Of a DNA stretch of 64,000 nucleotides, positions 8,564 to 17,393 are shown in pieces. Every line of letters begins with the position of its first letter. Positions within the stretch are counted from its first letter, which is position 1. The notes under the pieces are model-generated. The model was not told the DNA's origin and ran no database searches. It worked only from the letters and a program-made list of their open reading frames with translations. Source of the stretch: Catellatospora coxensis (GTDB taxonomy: Bacteria; Actinomycetota; Actinomycetes; Mycobacteriales; Micromonosporaceae); NCBI RefSeq assembly GCF_016862635.1, contig NZ_BONI01000026.1:40552-104551 (forward strand), read 5' to 3'. The position numbers and the translations under genes were made by a program.

Positions 8564-9199
8564 ATGATCTCGCATGAAGCAGCAGACGTACTCCGCAGTT
8601 GGGCAACGGGTTTGGCCGCGGTCAGGCGCAACTCCGTGCCTGTCGAGACCGCCTGGGGCCTGCGGATCGACGAAGTCCGGCCGAAGACCCGCGCCCGCTG
8701 TCTGGTGTTTCGCGACGACCTCGACGCGGTGCGCAGCGCGGCGAAGGACGCGACCGCCCCGCACGGTGTGATCATCGTTGCCGCCGCCGAGGACGCGGTA
8801 GCCGCCCTGCTCGGGCCGGCCTGGCAGAGTACGCCGCCGGAGCCGATCATGACGATCGCGCTGCGGCAGATCGCGTCGAGCGTGCCCGTCGGCTATGACC
8901 TCACCACCACGATCGACGCGGGCGTCATCAACGTGCGCGTGCAGGCCGACGGTGAAGTCGCCGCGGCGGGATACACGGCCGTGGTGGACGGTGTCGCCGT
9001 CGTGGATCGTGTCGGCACCGAGCCCGCACATCAGCGCCGTGGCTTGGGCACAGCGGTGATGAACGCACTGACCGTCGCGGCCATGGATCAGGGGGCGGTG
9101 ACCGCCGTACTCCATGGGACAGAGGAAGGGCGTGCGCTCTACGAGCGTCTCGGCTGGCAATTACACTCAAAGATCACGAGCTTCACTCACGCGGCATGA
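8564..9199 (+). CDS. GNAT-family N-acetyltransferase
   Basis: A 211-residue protein started at ATG 8564; the frame is open to 8495 but the extension overlaps the IS5 remnant. The C-terminal half (about 105-205) carries the GNAT core: AGYTAVVDGVAVVDRVGTEPAHQRRGLGTAV shape, with the acetyl-CoA pyrophosphate loop HQRRGLGT, and ALYERLGW near the end. The N-terminal half (WGLRIDEVR, VIIVAAAEDA) resembles the extra N-terminal domain of some actinobacterial acetyltransferases. The acceptor substrate is unknown. It is followed 150 nt later by an RBBP9-like hydrolase, probably a separate unit. Confidence 0.8.
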   Translation: MISHEAADVLRSWATGLAAVRRNSVPVETAWGLRIDEVRPKTRARCLVFRDDLDAVRSAAKDATAPHGVIIVAAAEDAVAALLGPAWQSTPPEPIMTIALRQIASSVPVGYDLTTTIDAGVINVRVQADGEVAAAGYTAVVDGVAVVDRVGTEPAHQRRGLGTAVMNALTVAAMDQGAVTAVLHGTEEGRALYERLGWQLHSKITSFTHAA

Positions 9200-9349
9200 C
9201 CTTGAAGACCATGGCGGCGGGTGCGAGCACGGCCGATCCTGCTCGCAGCGCGGGACGAGGTTGGGATGTCGCCAACCGGATCTTCGTCGGTCAGGCTGTC
9301 CAGAGTGCAGCCGTCAGCTGAGACGTCGACAGCAGGAAGGACTGCCCCG

Positions 9350-9886
9350 GTGCAGCGCAACGCGATCATCTTCCATGGAACGGGTGGCAACCCCGAGGTC
9401 TGCTGGTTGCCATGGCTGGGGCGGCGACTCGCCGACCGCGGGTACGCCGTCGAGATCCCGCACTACCCGGGCGTCAACGTGGAACCGATCGCCACGTTCC
9501 TGCCGAAGGTGCTGGGCAACCACCGCTTCGACGAGAACACCGTGCTGGTGGGCCATTCAGGCGGTGCCGCGCTGCTGCTGGCCGTTCTCGAACACATCGA
9601 CGTCACCGTGTCCCAGGCCGTTCTCGTCGCCGGGTACTCCACCCGACCGAACACCGGCGACGAACCGGTCCTGCAGAGCGGCTACGACTGGCCGGCGATC
9701 AGGGCCCACGTACGCGACCTGTACTTCATCAATTCTCGCCAGGACCCGTACGGCTGCGACGACAAGCAGGGACGTGCGATGTTCGAACAGCTGGGCGGCA
9801 CGCAGATCGTCCGCGACGACGGCCACTTCGGTGATCACGACCAGCAGTACCCGACGTTCGAACTCCTCGACAGGCTCATCGACTGA
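9350..9886 (+). CDS. RBBP9/YdeN-type serine hydrolase
   Basis: A 178-residue alpha/beta hydrolase. [16 protein letters not shown] opens the fold, nucleophile elbow [11 protein letters not shown], acid region [10 protein letters not shown] and catalytic His in [10 protein letters not shown]. This is the RBBP9/YdeN layout at its usual length. I prefer GTG 9350, with GGAAGG 9 nt upstream, over GTG 9221 in the same frame, because the extra 43 residues have no counterpart in the family. It is probably cytoplasmic, with unknown ester or amide substrate. Its last 11 nt overlap tail-to-tail with the nhaA remnant. Confidence 0.8.
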   Translation: MQRNAIIFHGTGGNPEVCWLPWLGRRLADRGYAVEIPHYPGVNVEPIATFLPKVLGNHRFDENTVLVGHSGGAALLLAVLEHIDVTVSQAVLVAGYSTRPNTGDEPVLQSGYDWPAIRAHVRDLYFINSRQDPYGCDDKQGRAMFEQLGGTQIVRDDGHFGDHDQQYPTFELLDRLID

Positions 9887-10539
9887 CACCGCGCACGCCG
9901 AACACGATCCCGGCGCCCGTGGAGAAGTCGGGTATACCGTCGCCGTCGGTGTCTTGCCGCTCGGCCTGCGCGATACGCCGGTAGGCCCGGTCGCGCAGCC
10001 GCAGCACCACCGCCGCGGGCACCGCGGCCGCCGCCGACCCGACCAGGACCGCGATCGTCGCGTCGGACCCTGCCGCCGGCCCGGACGCCAGGTCGGAGAT
10101 CAGCAGCGACACGGTGAAGCCCATACCCGTCAACATCGCCAGGCCGGCCACGTCGGCCCAGGTCAGACCGTCGTCGAGCTGGGCGGAGGTGAACCGGGCG
10201 ACCAGGAACGTCGCTGCCAGCACCCCGATGAGCCTGCCGAGCACCAGCCCGCCGACGATGCCCACCGACACCGGTGTGGACAGCGCGTCGGCGAGCCCGG
10301 CCGCGCCGCCGATCGCGACGCCTGCGCTCATCAGCGCGAACACCGGCACCGCCACCCCGCCTGACAGCGGCCGCAGCTGGTGCTCGAACCGCTGCGCCAG
10401 GCCCGGGTCGGTGCGGCCGGCGCCGCCGCGGCGGGGCAGGACCGGCACGGTGAAGGCCAGCAGCACCCCGGCGACGGTGGCGTGGACCCCGGAGGCGTGC
10501 ACCAGTGCCCACGTGGCGAACGCCGGCGGCGCCGTAAAT
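9876..10539 (-). pseudogene. nhaA: NhaA Na+/H+ antiporter, C-terminal half only
   Basis: The minus strand reads [21 protein letters not shown] through helices with [29 protein letters not shown] segments and ends in [10 protein letters not shown], a tail typical of actinobacterial NhaA. Only about 220 of roughly 420 residues remain. The half with the two membrane Asp residues needed for ion binding is gone. Homology stops abruptly at about 10540, exactly at a palindromic operator, so the gene was cut by a rearrangement there. It is almost certainly non-functional. Confidence 0.8.
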
Positions 10540-10556
10540 GTTAGTCACTAACATTT
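10536..10556. promoter_or_regulatory. 21-bp perfect palindrome, operator-like
   Basis: AAATGTTAGT-C-ACTAACATTT is perfectly symmetric and AT-rich against a GC-rich background, the look of a TetR/MarR/ArsR operator. It lies at the breakpoint of the nhaA remnant and faces small frames on the plus strand. The core CACTAAC recurs at the arsR start (11867-11873). Confidence 0.5.
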
Positions 10557-11069
10557 CAAGAGAGTGGTTCGGCGTCGCTCTCGTGCGGACTTCGTGGCCT
10601 CGACGGTGCCCCCGCCCGTGCGTGCACCTGCGGCCCGGACGCAGTGGAGGCACAGGCGTCGCGCGGAGCCGGTCATCCCCAGGGGGCTGCGGTTACGCAA
10701 CCACGCCAGGGGAGGACACCACAATCGGATGGGTGTTGATGTATCGGTTCATGACCGCTCTCGTGGCCGTCACGCGACGCGCGTGCACGGCAGGCCGGTG
10801 AGCATATGGCGGCCAGGCCGATACACCATCGCCGCCTACATCGCGTTCTTCCTGATCCATGCCATCGTGCTGCGTAACCTGCCTTGGACGCCGTTCACCC
10901 GGCTCCATGTCGCCGACCTCATTCCGTGAGCTCGGCCCGGCGACCGGCACGGTGCGCGCCGCTGGTCTTCGACCGCACGGCGCCGTTGGCGGTGCCGCCC
11001 TCCGCCCGACGGCCGCCCGGCTGGTCGAGCAGCCGGGCGGCGCAGCCTGCGGCGGCGGGTGTGCCGTGG
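10557..11069 (+). other. About 510 bp without a convincing gene; two overlapping mini-ORFs
   Basis: A 43-codon frame from GTG 10798 to 10929 encodes one hydrophobic helix (TIAAYIAFFLIHAIVL) followed by LPWTPF. Its GTGA start overlaps the stop of a short frame (ATG 10741-10801, starting MYRFMTALV). This could be a small membrane peptide pair behind the operator at 10536, or leftovers of a deleted gene. The rest to 11069 shows nothing recognisable. Confidence 0.3.
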
Positions 11070-11549
11070 TTATGCCTTGTCGAACAGTGCGGCGTACCGG
11101 TCCAGGTACAGCGGCCAGCCCTGGTCGTGCTCGACGCCGTCGCGAACCGACTCCCAGCCGGGACCGTGCCGGTCGATGTGGCGGTGTTCGAGGTCGACGC
11201 GGGTGCGGTCGGCTGCTTCGGCGGTGAAGGTCACCTCGACCTCGCTGGTGAGGCCCGGGTCGGTCTCGACCTGCCAGGTGGGGCCGATGTCCCAGGTGAA
11301 CACGACGCGGTGCGGCGGGTCGTAGGCGAGGATGCGCGCCCAGCGGCATTCGCTGCCGTCCTCGCCGCGGTCGACGATGTTGCCGCCGACTCGGGGTTCG
11401 AACACGGTCTCGGTGATCGGCACCGCCAGCAGGTTGTGCTCACGCGGCTTGAAGTCGCCGAACCGGTCGGTGAACACGCTGAACGCCTTGTCGATGGACG
11501 CGTCGACCACGACCTGGCGGCGTACCACCGCAGAACCTGCCTCTGTCAT
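11070..11549 (-). CDS. SRPBCC (AHSA1/START-like) domain protein
   Basis: A 159-residue protein with the SRPBCC helix-grip pattern: VDASIDKAFSVFTDRFGD at the start, ETVFEPRVGGNIVDRG, AYDPPHRVVFTWDI, then a C-terminal helix GWESVRDGVEHDQGWPLYLDRY. It is the usual AHSA1-like length. Such proteins bind hydrophobic ligands and are commonly encoded directly after an ArsR-type regulator, as here. ATG 11549 shares its A with the regulator's TGA stop and has GAGGAG 5 nt upstream, so translation is coupled. The ligand is unknown. Confidence 0.85.
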   Translation of the reverse strand: MTEAGSAVVRRQVVVDASIDKAFSVFTDRFGDFKPREHNLLAVPITETVFEPRVGGNIVDRGEDGSECRWARILAYDPPHRVVFTWDIGPTWQVETDPGLTSEVEVTFTAEAADRTRVDLEHRHIDRHGPGWESVRDGVEHDQGWPLYLDRYAALFDKA

Positions 11550-11869
11550 CACTTCTCCTCTGGTGTGTCCTCGACCGTGTTCTGGAAGCCGTCCAGTGCG
11601 CGGCGCCAGAACGTGTCGAGCTGATCTTTGAGTGCGGCGACCCCGGCCGGGTTCAGCCGGTAGACCCGGCGGGTGCCCACCGGCTCCGCCGAGACGAGTC
11701 CGGCGTCCTTGAGCACCCGGAGGTGCTGCGACACGGCCTGGCGGGTGATGGGCAGCCGGCCGGCCAGCTGCCCGACGTCACTGGGCCGCTCGGCCAGGCA
11801 CTGCACGATGGCGAAGCGGCTGGGATCGCCGAGAGCCTCCCAGCCCTCATGTGCTTTGAAAGTAGGCAC
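11549..11869 (-). CDS. ArsR-family transcriptional regulator
   Basis: A 106-residue winged-helix protein with WEALGDPSRFAIVQCL, HTH segment LAGRLPITRQAVSQHLRVLKDAGLV and wing GTRRVYRLNP. No metal-binding Cys motif is visible in the alpha-3 helix, so it belongs to the non-metal ArsR group that accompanies SRPBCC proteins. The start is GTG 11869, only 6 nt after a good -10, so the message is probably leaderless. It is likely autoregulated through the imperfect repeats around its start. Confidence 0.88.
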   Translation of the reverse strand: MPTFKAHEGWEALGDPSRFAIVQCLAERPSDVGQLAGRLPITRQAVSQHLRVLKDAGLVSAEPVGTRRVYRLNPAGVAALKDQLDTFWRRALDGFQNTVEDTPEEK

Positions 11870-11875
11870 TAACGA

Positions 11876-11905
11876 AAGCTACGACTTTCATAAGCGGGAT
11901 GTCAA
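11876..11905 (-). promoter_or_regulatory. arsR promoter, leaderless
   Basis: On the minus strand TTGACA (11905-11900) is followed after 18 nt by TAGCTT (11881-11876), then 6 nt to GTG 11869. GAAAG/CTTTC repeats and CACTAAC overlap the -10 and start codon, a likely autoregulatory site. Confidence 0.65.
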
Positions 11906-11968
11906 GCGCCCCGATCATGCTCTGAACTGGGCAACCTGCTCCCACCCGCGTGTGCTCGACACGCGCCG

Positions 11969-12127
11969 GTGGCCGGAGACGCGTTCGATGCCGCGATCTG
12001 CGAGCAGCGGCACGCGATGGAGTGCGGGATCAACCGGCTCAAGCGCCACCGCGCGGTGGCAACGCGCTTCGACAAACTCGCCATCCGCTACGCGGCCACC
12101 GTGCAGACCGCGGCCATCAACGACTGA
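11969..12127 (+). mobile_element. IS5-type transposase C-terminal fragment
   Basis: The frame reads [19 protein letters not shown], then [20 protein letters not shown] and a natural stop at 12125-12127. This is the C-terminal end of an IS5-family transposase, with the catalytic Glu region (E in [13 protein letters not shown]) kept and the rest lost. It is the best preserved of three copies in the window (8400, here, 12986). Confidence 0.75.
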
Positions 12128-12149
12128 TTACGTCCCCTTCAACCGCGCT

Positions 12150-12818
12150 CTAGCTCTCGAAGAGCTTCCAGTGGCCCTCGGACACGACCTCGACGGCACC
12201 GCCCACCACCTTGATAGCCGTGTCGTCGTCGACCGCGTATCCGGGCACCGGCACGCGCGCGGCCCACTTCTCGGCGTTGGCCATGGTGTTCTCCGGGCAC
12301 ATCGCGTTGTCCAAGTGCGGGAAGATCGAGAATCCGACCATACCCAGCGCGCTGTCGCCGCCGGCGGCCGACTTCCAGCCCACGAACTCCTCGCCGACGT
12401 GTGGGGCCATCACCATGCTGCCGGCGCTCAGTCCCACATAGACCGTCTCGGTCAGCTCCGAGAACAGATCCGCCAGGCCGGACTCACGCATCCAGTGGTG
12501 CAGATACAGCACGTCGCCGCCGCACACGAGCAGGGCATCGGTCTCCCGGACCAAGGGGACCCAGTTCTCGGCGTCGATGCTGGGCAGCGCAGTCAGCTCC
12601 AGCATTCCTACGGACTTCCATCCCAGCTCGACCATGGGCGTGGACGTCTGCCCGGCGATCTGGCGCCACGTCATGACGGCGGTCCTGGGCAGCATGCCGT
12701 ACATCGCGGTGGGGATGCACAAAGCGGTGGATTCGTCGATGGGTTTGCCCAGCATGTCGACGAGGGCGTCACGGATGCTCTGGTTGCTGACGCCGCCGGA
12801 GGTGAGGAGAAGCTTCAT
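12150..12818 (-). CDS. Peptidase S51 family protein (dipeptidase E-like)
   Basis: A 222-residue protein of the class-I glutamine-amidotransferase-like S51 fold. It opens KLLLTSGGVSN, then LLVCGGDVLYLHHWMR, the nucleophile turn VGLSAGSMVMAP (Ser131), and a distal FPHLDN segment supplying the likely His. S51 dipeptidase E hydrolyses Asp-Xaa dipeptides; this member could differ in specificity. I chose ATG 12818, with GGAAG upstream, rather than the in-frame start at 12875, because the family begins directly at KLLL. It is flanked on both sides by IS5 scraps. Confidence 0.82.
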   Translation of the reverse strand: MKLLLTSGGVSNQSIRDALVDMLGKPIDESTALCIPTAMYGMLPRTAVMTWRQIAGQTSTPMVELGWKSVGMLELTALPSIDAENWVPLVRETDALLVCGGDVLYLHHWMRESGLADLFSELTETVYVGLSAGSMVMAPHVGEEFVGWKSAAGGDSALGMVGFSIFPHLDNAMCPENTMANAEKWAARVPVPGYAVDDDTAIKVVGGAVEVVSEGHWKLFES

Positions 12819-12985
12819 CGCGTCTTCCTTATCCATCGAGAGCTCGGACCGGTCACGGCGAGCCGTGGAATCCATCGAACGCTGTCGGGAGCTTCGGTTG
12901 AGAAGTCAATCACGGTGCACTGACTCGCACAAGTGTACGAGCAAGCTGGCTGGGACTGGGACCGCCATGACACCGGGGGGCAGGA

Positions 12986-13016
12986 TCGGCTCAAGCGCTA
13001 CCGCGCGGTGGCCACG
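12986..13016 (+). mobile_element. Third IS5-type transposase scrap
   Basis: About 28 nt nearly identical to the segment of the 11969 copy that encodes [10 protein letters not shown]. The flanking bases match nothing. The stretch 12819-13150 contains no other feature that I can support. Confidence 0.5.
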
Positions 13017-13150
13017 GGCCCGGCGCAGTAGCCAGCCGTTCTAGGCGACGCAGCGGGCCAGGCGCAGCGGCCGGTCTCGCGTCGACGAGCCCGTGCAAGC
13101 TCGGCAGACCAGTCGCCAGCCTTGGCCGCGAGGCCGCTTATGATGGCGCG

Positions 13151-13540
13151 ATGTCTCTCGCAGTGCGCTGGACTCGGCTGCTGATGGTGGCATCGGCAGC
13201 CGGCTTCGCGGGCGCGGCCTACGCCATCCGCGCTGCGATGGACGGGCCTGTCGAGCAGTACGCGGGGGCCGCCTTGTCCGCGGCCATCGTCTACACGATA
13301 GTGATCTTCATAAAGCCGATGATCTCTCCGCTGGCCGCCGGTGGCGTCGCGATCGCATACTGCTGGCTCATCGAGTTTGCGCAGCTCACCCCGTTGCCTG
13401 CGGCACTTTCGCAGCGCGACTGGCTCGCACGCCAGCTGCTGGGTGCCCAATTCGACCTCATTGATGTCGCCTGGTATCCCGTCGGCGCCGTTCCACTGGT
13501 CGCCGCGCACTGGCTTCTGCGTGCCCGCACACGTTCCTAA
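13151..13540 (+). CDS. DUF2809 small membrane protein
   Basis: A 129-residue protein with four hydrophobic segments. The family hallmarks are YCWLIEFAQLTPLPA and, further on, LLGAQFDLIDVAWYPVGA, which match DUF2809 (IEFxQL and FxxxDxxxYxxG patterns). Function unknown. ATG 13151 has only a weak ribosome-binding site. It stands alone, convergent with the response-regulator gene across a 485-bp gap. Confidence 0.75.
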   Translation: MSLAVRWTRLLMVASAAGFAGAAYAIRAAMDGPVEQYAGAALSAAIVYTIVIFIKPMISPLAAGGVAIAYCWLIEFAQLTPLPAALSQRDWLARQLLGAQFDLIDVAWYPVGAVPLVAAHWLLRARTRS

Positions 13541-14025
13541 ACAAACTCAACACCAGGTGGGTCGGCGGCGCGAGGCCGACCCCGGTCCGCCCGACCGGGC
13601 GGCGGGCCAGGCGACCGCGCCGCGCGATCCGTGACCTGCTACCCCTGGCGGAGCGTGCCGACCAGGACCCGCGACCTGTCCGGCACGCTACACGGCTCTG
13701 AGCAGGGGATACCTCTGTCGCAGAGGTATCCGAGCCAGATGTCCGCCACTTCGTGCTCCTGTCTTCCTGCGGATGTTCGTCAGAACGCGCGCCACTTGTC
13801 GACCATCGGGAGTCAGCGGCGAGACTGGCGCACGGGCTGCCACGTCATTCTGCGTAGACGTCGACAGTGATGTTGGACCAGGGGTCGACGCGCGCTTCTG
13901 TCGATGTGCAGAAGTTGGGCAATGGCAAGTGGTCGACGGACATAGCCTGAGCTGTCTGGCGGTGGGGAGCTGGTCGGCTCGCCTGCCCACGCTGGGTGCG
14001 GGCGGGGGCCAGAAGGTTTCCGGTG
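13541..14025. other. 485-bp intergenic stretch with one hairpin, no gene seen
   Basis: I find no frame with recognisable protein or codon bias. The only clear structure is the hairpin at 13707-13731 between the two convergent genes. Confidence 0.4.
13707..13731. terminator. 11-bp perfect stem hairpin
   Basis: GGATACCTCTG - TCG - CAGAGGTATCC forms a perfect 11-bp stem with a 3-nt loop and no T-run. It lies between convergent genes, 167 nt after DUF2809 and 295 nt beyond the response-regulator stop, so it could end either transcript. Confidence 0.5.
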
Positions 14026-14688
14026 TCAGCCGGTGAGGCCGGCGTCGTGGGCGAGTAGGGCGACCTGGGTACGGTTGTTGAGATCGAGTTTGGTGAGTAT
14101 CCGGGAAATGTGGGCTTTCACGGTGGCCACGCTCACGAACAGCTCGCCCGCGATCTCGGCGTTGGACTTGCCCCGCCCGACGGCGATGGCTACCTCGCGT
14201 TCGCGTTCGCTGAGCAGACGCAGCGCGGTGGTGGCGTGCTGTTGCCGGGCGGCGGCGCCGGTGTTGCTGAGGTGGGCGATGAGCCGGCGGGTGACGGTCG
14301 GCGACAGGATGGGTTCGCCGGCTGCAACCCGCGCGACGGCGCGCAGGATCTCGGCGGGTGGCGTGTGTTTGAGCAGGAAGCCGCTGGCCCCGGCGCGCAG
14401 GGCGCGCAGGACGTACTCGTCTGCGTCGAAGGTGGTCAGGACGATGACCTCAGGCGGGCCGGGTCGGGCGCGGAGTCGTTCGGTGGCGGCGAGGCCGTCG
14501 AGGGTGGGCATGCGGATGTCCATCAGCACCACGTCCGGGGCGTATGCGTCGACGGCGGCGGCTACTTCGCTTCCGTCACCGGCCTCGCCCACCACGGCGA
14601 GGTCCGGCGAGCCGCCGATGACCATGGTGAGGCCGGCCCGCACGAGCGGGTCGTCGTCGACGATGAGGACCCGCACCGGTGCGTTCAC
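14026..14688 (-). CDS. NarL/LuxR-type response regulator
   Basis: A 220-residue protein. The receiver domain (about 5-120) has acidic pair VDDDPLVRAG, phospho-acceptor Asp57 in VLMDIRMP, Thr in VLTTFDADEY and Lys in FLLKHTPP. The C-terminal LuxR HTH (about 152-215) shows LSEREREVAIAVGRGKSNAEI and VSVATVKAHISRI. GTG 14688 is preceded by AAGGAG at 6 nt; the longer in-frame start would overlap the kinase gene. The partner histidine kinase ends 52 nt upstream on the same strand. The signal and regulon are unknown. Confidence 0.92.
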   Translation of the reverse strand: MNAPVRVLIVDDDPLVRAGLTMVIGGSPDLAVVGEAGDGSEVAAAVDAYAPDVVLMDIRMPTLDGLAATERLRARPGPPEVIVLTTFDADEYVLRALRAGASGFLLKHTPPAEILRAVARVAAGEPILSPTVTRRLIAHLSNTGAAARQQHATTALRLLSEREREVAIAVGRGKSNAEIAGELFVSVATVKAHISRILTKLDLNNRTQVALLAHDAGLTG

Positions 14689-14740
14689 GTTGGGCTCCTT
14701 GTCCGTGCTCACCTGGGCCGGAGGCCGGTTCCGACCGCGA

Positions 14741-15967
14741 TCAGAGGGTAGGCCACGGTAGCCAGGCCCTGAGCCGGAAGTCACCGGCGGGGGTGGGGCC
14801 GTGTTCGAGGCGTCCGCCGGCGAGGGCGGCCCGTTCGGTGAGCCCGATGAGGCCGATGCCGGCGCCGGGGATGCCGGCAGGACTGGCCTCGGCAGGGTGC
14901 GAGTTGCGGATCTCGACGGCTACGCCGTCGCCCGGGGTTGCCCGGACGGTGACGGCCACCTCGCCGTCGGGGGCGTGCTTGCGGGCGTTGGTCAGCCCTT
15001 CCTGCACGATCCGGTACGCGCTGCGCCCCACACCAGCCGGTACGGCCGACAGCGCGTCGGTCTGCCAGTCGAGCCGTACCCGCATCCCGGCGCGCCGCGA
15101 TTGGTCGACGAGGTCAGGGAGGTCGGCCAGGGTGGGCTGCGGCCGTTCCGGCGTCTCGTCAGACCGGTCGACACCGGTACGGAGGACGCCGATCACCTCC
15201 CGAAGGTCCTCCAGCGCCTGGTAGGCGCTGTCGCGGACCACCCCTGCGGCACGGGCGACCTCCTCGGGCGCGGCGTCGGGGCGTAGCTCCAGCGCCCCGG
15301 CGTGCAGGCAAAGCAGGGACAGGCGGTGGGCGAGCACGTCGTGCATCTCCCGGGCGATCCGGTTGCGTTCACCCTGGCGGGCTTCGGCGACACGCAGTTC
15401 CTGTTCGGCCTCGACCCGCCCAGCCCGCTCCCGCAGCGACTGGCGTCGGGCCCGTACAAACATGCCCCAGGCGAGTACCGCGGCCGCGAAGACGACGCCC
15501 AGCACGATCTCCGACGGGGACCCGACTGGGACGTCGGGCCGAACCAGCAGCGTCAGGAACGGGACGAGCGCGTACCCAGCCACGATCGGGGCGACCACCG
15601 CGAAGCGCCGGTGAACAGCGACGGTGAACAGCGCGATGACCGCCGCGCCCGCCGCCGACGTCGCGTAGACGCCGACCACACCGGCGACCACGGCGAGGCC
15701 GACCGGCCAGCGCCGGCGCAGCCACACCCCCAGGCTGCACAGGCCGCCGAGGACGAGGTCGACAGTGAGCGGGACCGGCGCGATGTGCTGCGCGAGGCCG
15801 TCGCCCAGGGCGAGCACCGTGAGGCCGACGGCCAGCAGGAAACACGCGGCGTCGACCACCCGGCCGCGGATCATGCGCCCGGCCGGGCGTGCCGGATCGT
15901 GGCCGGCATCGCTGGTCACGCCCGCCGGGAGCAGGCTCCGATCCTGCGGCGGCGCCGGGAACATCAT
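14741..15967 (-). CDS. NarL-type (HisKA_3) sensor histidine kinase
   Basis: A 408-residue membrane kinase with about five or six transmembrane segments in residues 35-170, a coiled linker RARRQSLRERAGRVEAE, dimerisation/H-box REMHDVLAHRLS with His209, and HATPase motifs YRIVQEGLTNARKHA (N-box) and GAGIGLIGLTERAALAGG (G-box). This is the actinobacterial DesK/NarX-like layout without a large extracellular sensor, so the membrane part probably senses. Start at 15967 or 15964 (adjacent ATGs). It forms an operon with the response regulator downstream. Confidence 0.9.
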   Translation of the reverse strand: MMFPAPPQDRSLLPAGVTSDAGHDPARPAGRMIRGRVVDAACFLLAVGLTVLALGDGLAQHIAPVPLTVDLVLGGLCSLGVWLRRRWPVGLAVVAGVVGVYATSAAGAAVIALFTVAVHRRFAVVAPIVAGYALVPFLTLLVRPDVPVGSPSEIVLGVVFAAAVLAWGMFVRARRQSLRERAGRVEAEQELRVAEARQGERNRIAREMHDVLAHRLSLLCLHAGALELRPDAAPEEVARAAGVVRDSAYQALEDLREVIGVLRTGVDRSDETPERPQPTLADLPDLVDQSRRAGMRVRLDWQTDALSAVPAGVGRSAYRIVQEGLTNARKHAPDGEVAVTVRATPGDGVAVEIRNSHPAEASPAGIPGAGIGLIGLTERAALAGGRLEHGPTPAGDFRLRAWLPWPTL

Positions 15968-16208
15968 GATCAAAGGGTACGGCCGGGTCGGGCCCCACGG
16001 CATCCGACCAAAGTCGATCCCGCGGTGTAGACCTTCGGCCCACCACCATCGACCTTGGCTCGTAGCGGTGTATCCGGCTGCTCCAGCAACCTGTTCCACA
16101 TCACCGGAACCGACAGCCAAAGAAGACCGAAACCAATTCCGACCATACCTGCGCCAGCGAATGACGCGGTGTTGCACCGATCATCCGACCGCAACGAAAG
16201 AGTGAGAG

Positions 16209-17174
16209 ATGAGATCACCGCATAACCCCGCCACCGCGCTGGAATCCCTGCACGTACCCATGAGCGCGGCGGCGGCAACGACGAGGCCGACCCCGACCCG
16301 AGCGCTCCGAGAGCGGGTCGTGGGCGCGACGGCGATCACGTTGGCAGCGTCGGTGGCGATCCAGAACGCGGTGGTGGTCTGGGCCGGAGCGCCAGACTAC
16401 GGGGACCCGATCAAGGAGGTACTCGCCTTCCACGCGGAGCACCGGGTCGCGGTCACGATCGCGGTCGGCCTGGAGGCGCTGAACCTGCCGCTGCTGCTCG
16501 GGTTCCTGACCGGTCTCCACGGGCTCGTCGCGCGCCGCGGGCGTGCGGGCGCAGACTGGTCACGCCTCGCGGTCGCCGCAGGCGCGACCCTCTCGGCAGT
16601 CTTCGCGCTCTACGCCGTCCTGTGGAACGGTGTCGTGCTGTCCGCCGGCGAGCTCGCCGAGCCGAGCCCGGAGTTCGAGCTCACCTGGCAATTGCACGCA
16701 GCAGCCTTCGCGTTGGCGCTGCCGGCACTCGGCGCCACACTTATCGGCGCTGCGCTGGCGGCGCATGCGAGCCAGCTGACGCCACCGTGGCAGCGTCTGC
16801 TCGCCGTGGCCGGGGGAGGCCTGCTGCTCGCCGCCGGGGCGGCCAACCTCGCGATCGCGGACGGCTCAGGGCTCCTCTTCGTGGGGATGCCCGGCTACGC
16901 CGCCTGGCTCGTGTGGCTGCTCGCGACCGGCGTGCGGCTGGTGCGCGCTCGAACAGCTGACCGTCCTGACGGCGTATCGACCTCCGACGAGCAGGGATTC
17001 GAGCACCTGCTCGTCGGCGAACCCCCGCAGCAGCGGCAGCTCGCCCAGCTCGGCGGGCACGACCCGCACCTGGGCTCCGACATTCGTGAACGTCAGCCGC
17101 CCGTCGCCGACCAGGTAGGTGAGCCGCCGGTTCACCCGGTAGGTGCCGCCGCCGACCTGCACCCACGGCAGTGA
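16209..17174 (+). CDS. Multi-pass membrane protein (DUF4386-like) with an aberrant C terminus
   Basis: A 321-codon frame from ATG 16209 (AGTGAGAG upstream). About residues 30-250 hold six or seven hydrophobic helices, e.g. [37 protein letters not shown] and [18 protein letters not shown]. This resembles DUF4386-type membrane proteins of unknown role. From about codon 256 (nt 16975) to the stop, the frame runs antisense to the encapsulin fragment on the other strand and is unlikely to be native. The original 3' end was probably lost where the two genes were joined. Function unknown. Confidence 0.65.
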   Translation: MRSPHNPATALESLHVPMSAAAATTRPTPTRALRERVVGATAITLAASVAIQNAVVVWAGAPDYGDPIKEVLAFHAEHRVAVTIAVGLEALNLPLLLGFLTGLHGLVARRGRAGADWSRLAVAAGATLSAVFALYAVLWNGVVLSAGELAEPSPEFELTWQLHAAAFALALPALGATLIGAALAAHASQLTPPWQRLLAVAGGGLLLAAGAANLAIADGSGLLFVGMPGYAAWLVWLLATGVRLVRARTADRPDGVSTSDEQGFEHLLVGEPPQQRQLAQLGGHDPHLGSDIRERQPPVADQVGEPPVHPVGAAADLHPRQ

Positions 17175-17306
17175 CCGCAGCAGCCAGCGGGAGGAGATCT
17201 CCTGCATCTGCGGTACGGACTTCGTCATCGTCGCAAGGTTGCGGGCCGCCGCGGTGCTGAGGCTCTGGCGCGAACGCGCCCCGTCGTCGATACCGGACTC
17301 CACCAC
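16972..17306 (-). pseudogene. N-terminal fragment of a family 2B encapsulin shell protein
   Basis: The minus strand from about 17306 (GTG) reads [55 protein letters not shown] and [17 protein letters not shown]. This is the characteristic start of family 2B encapsulins (shell proteins with an inserted cyclic-nucleotide-binding domain). Homology ends at about 16975, leaving roughly 110 of about 470 residues, with the cNBD and HK97-fold shell domain gone. The break coincides with the aberrant tail of the facing membrane-protein gene. No cargo gene (terpene cyclase or cysteine desulfurase) is nearby. Non-functional. Confidence 0.8.
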
Positions 17307-17393
17307 GCTGGTCCTGGGGACTTCACCACCCGTCAAGGACTGCCCTCGGCCCGGTCGAGCCGATACCACAAACAGCTGGATTGACCGAGAGGG

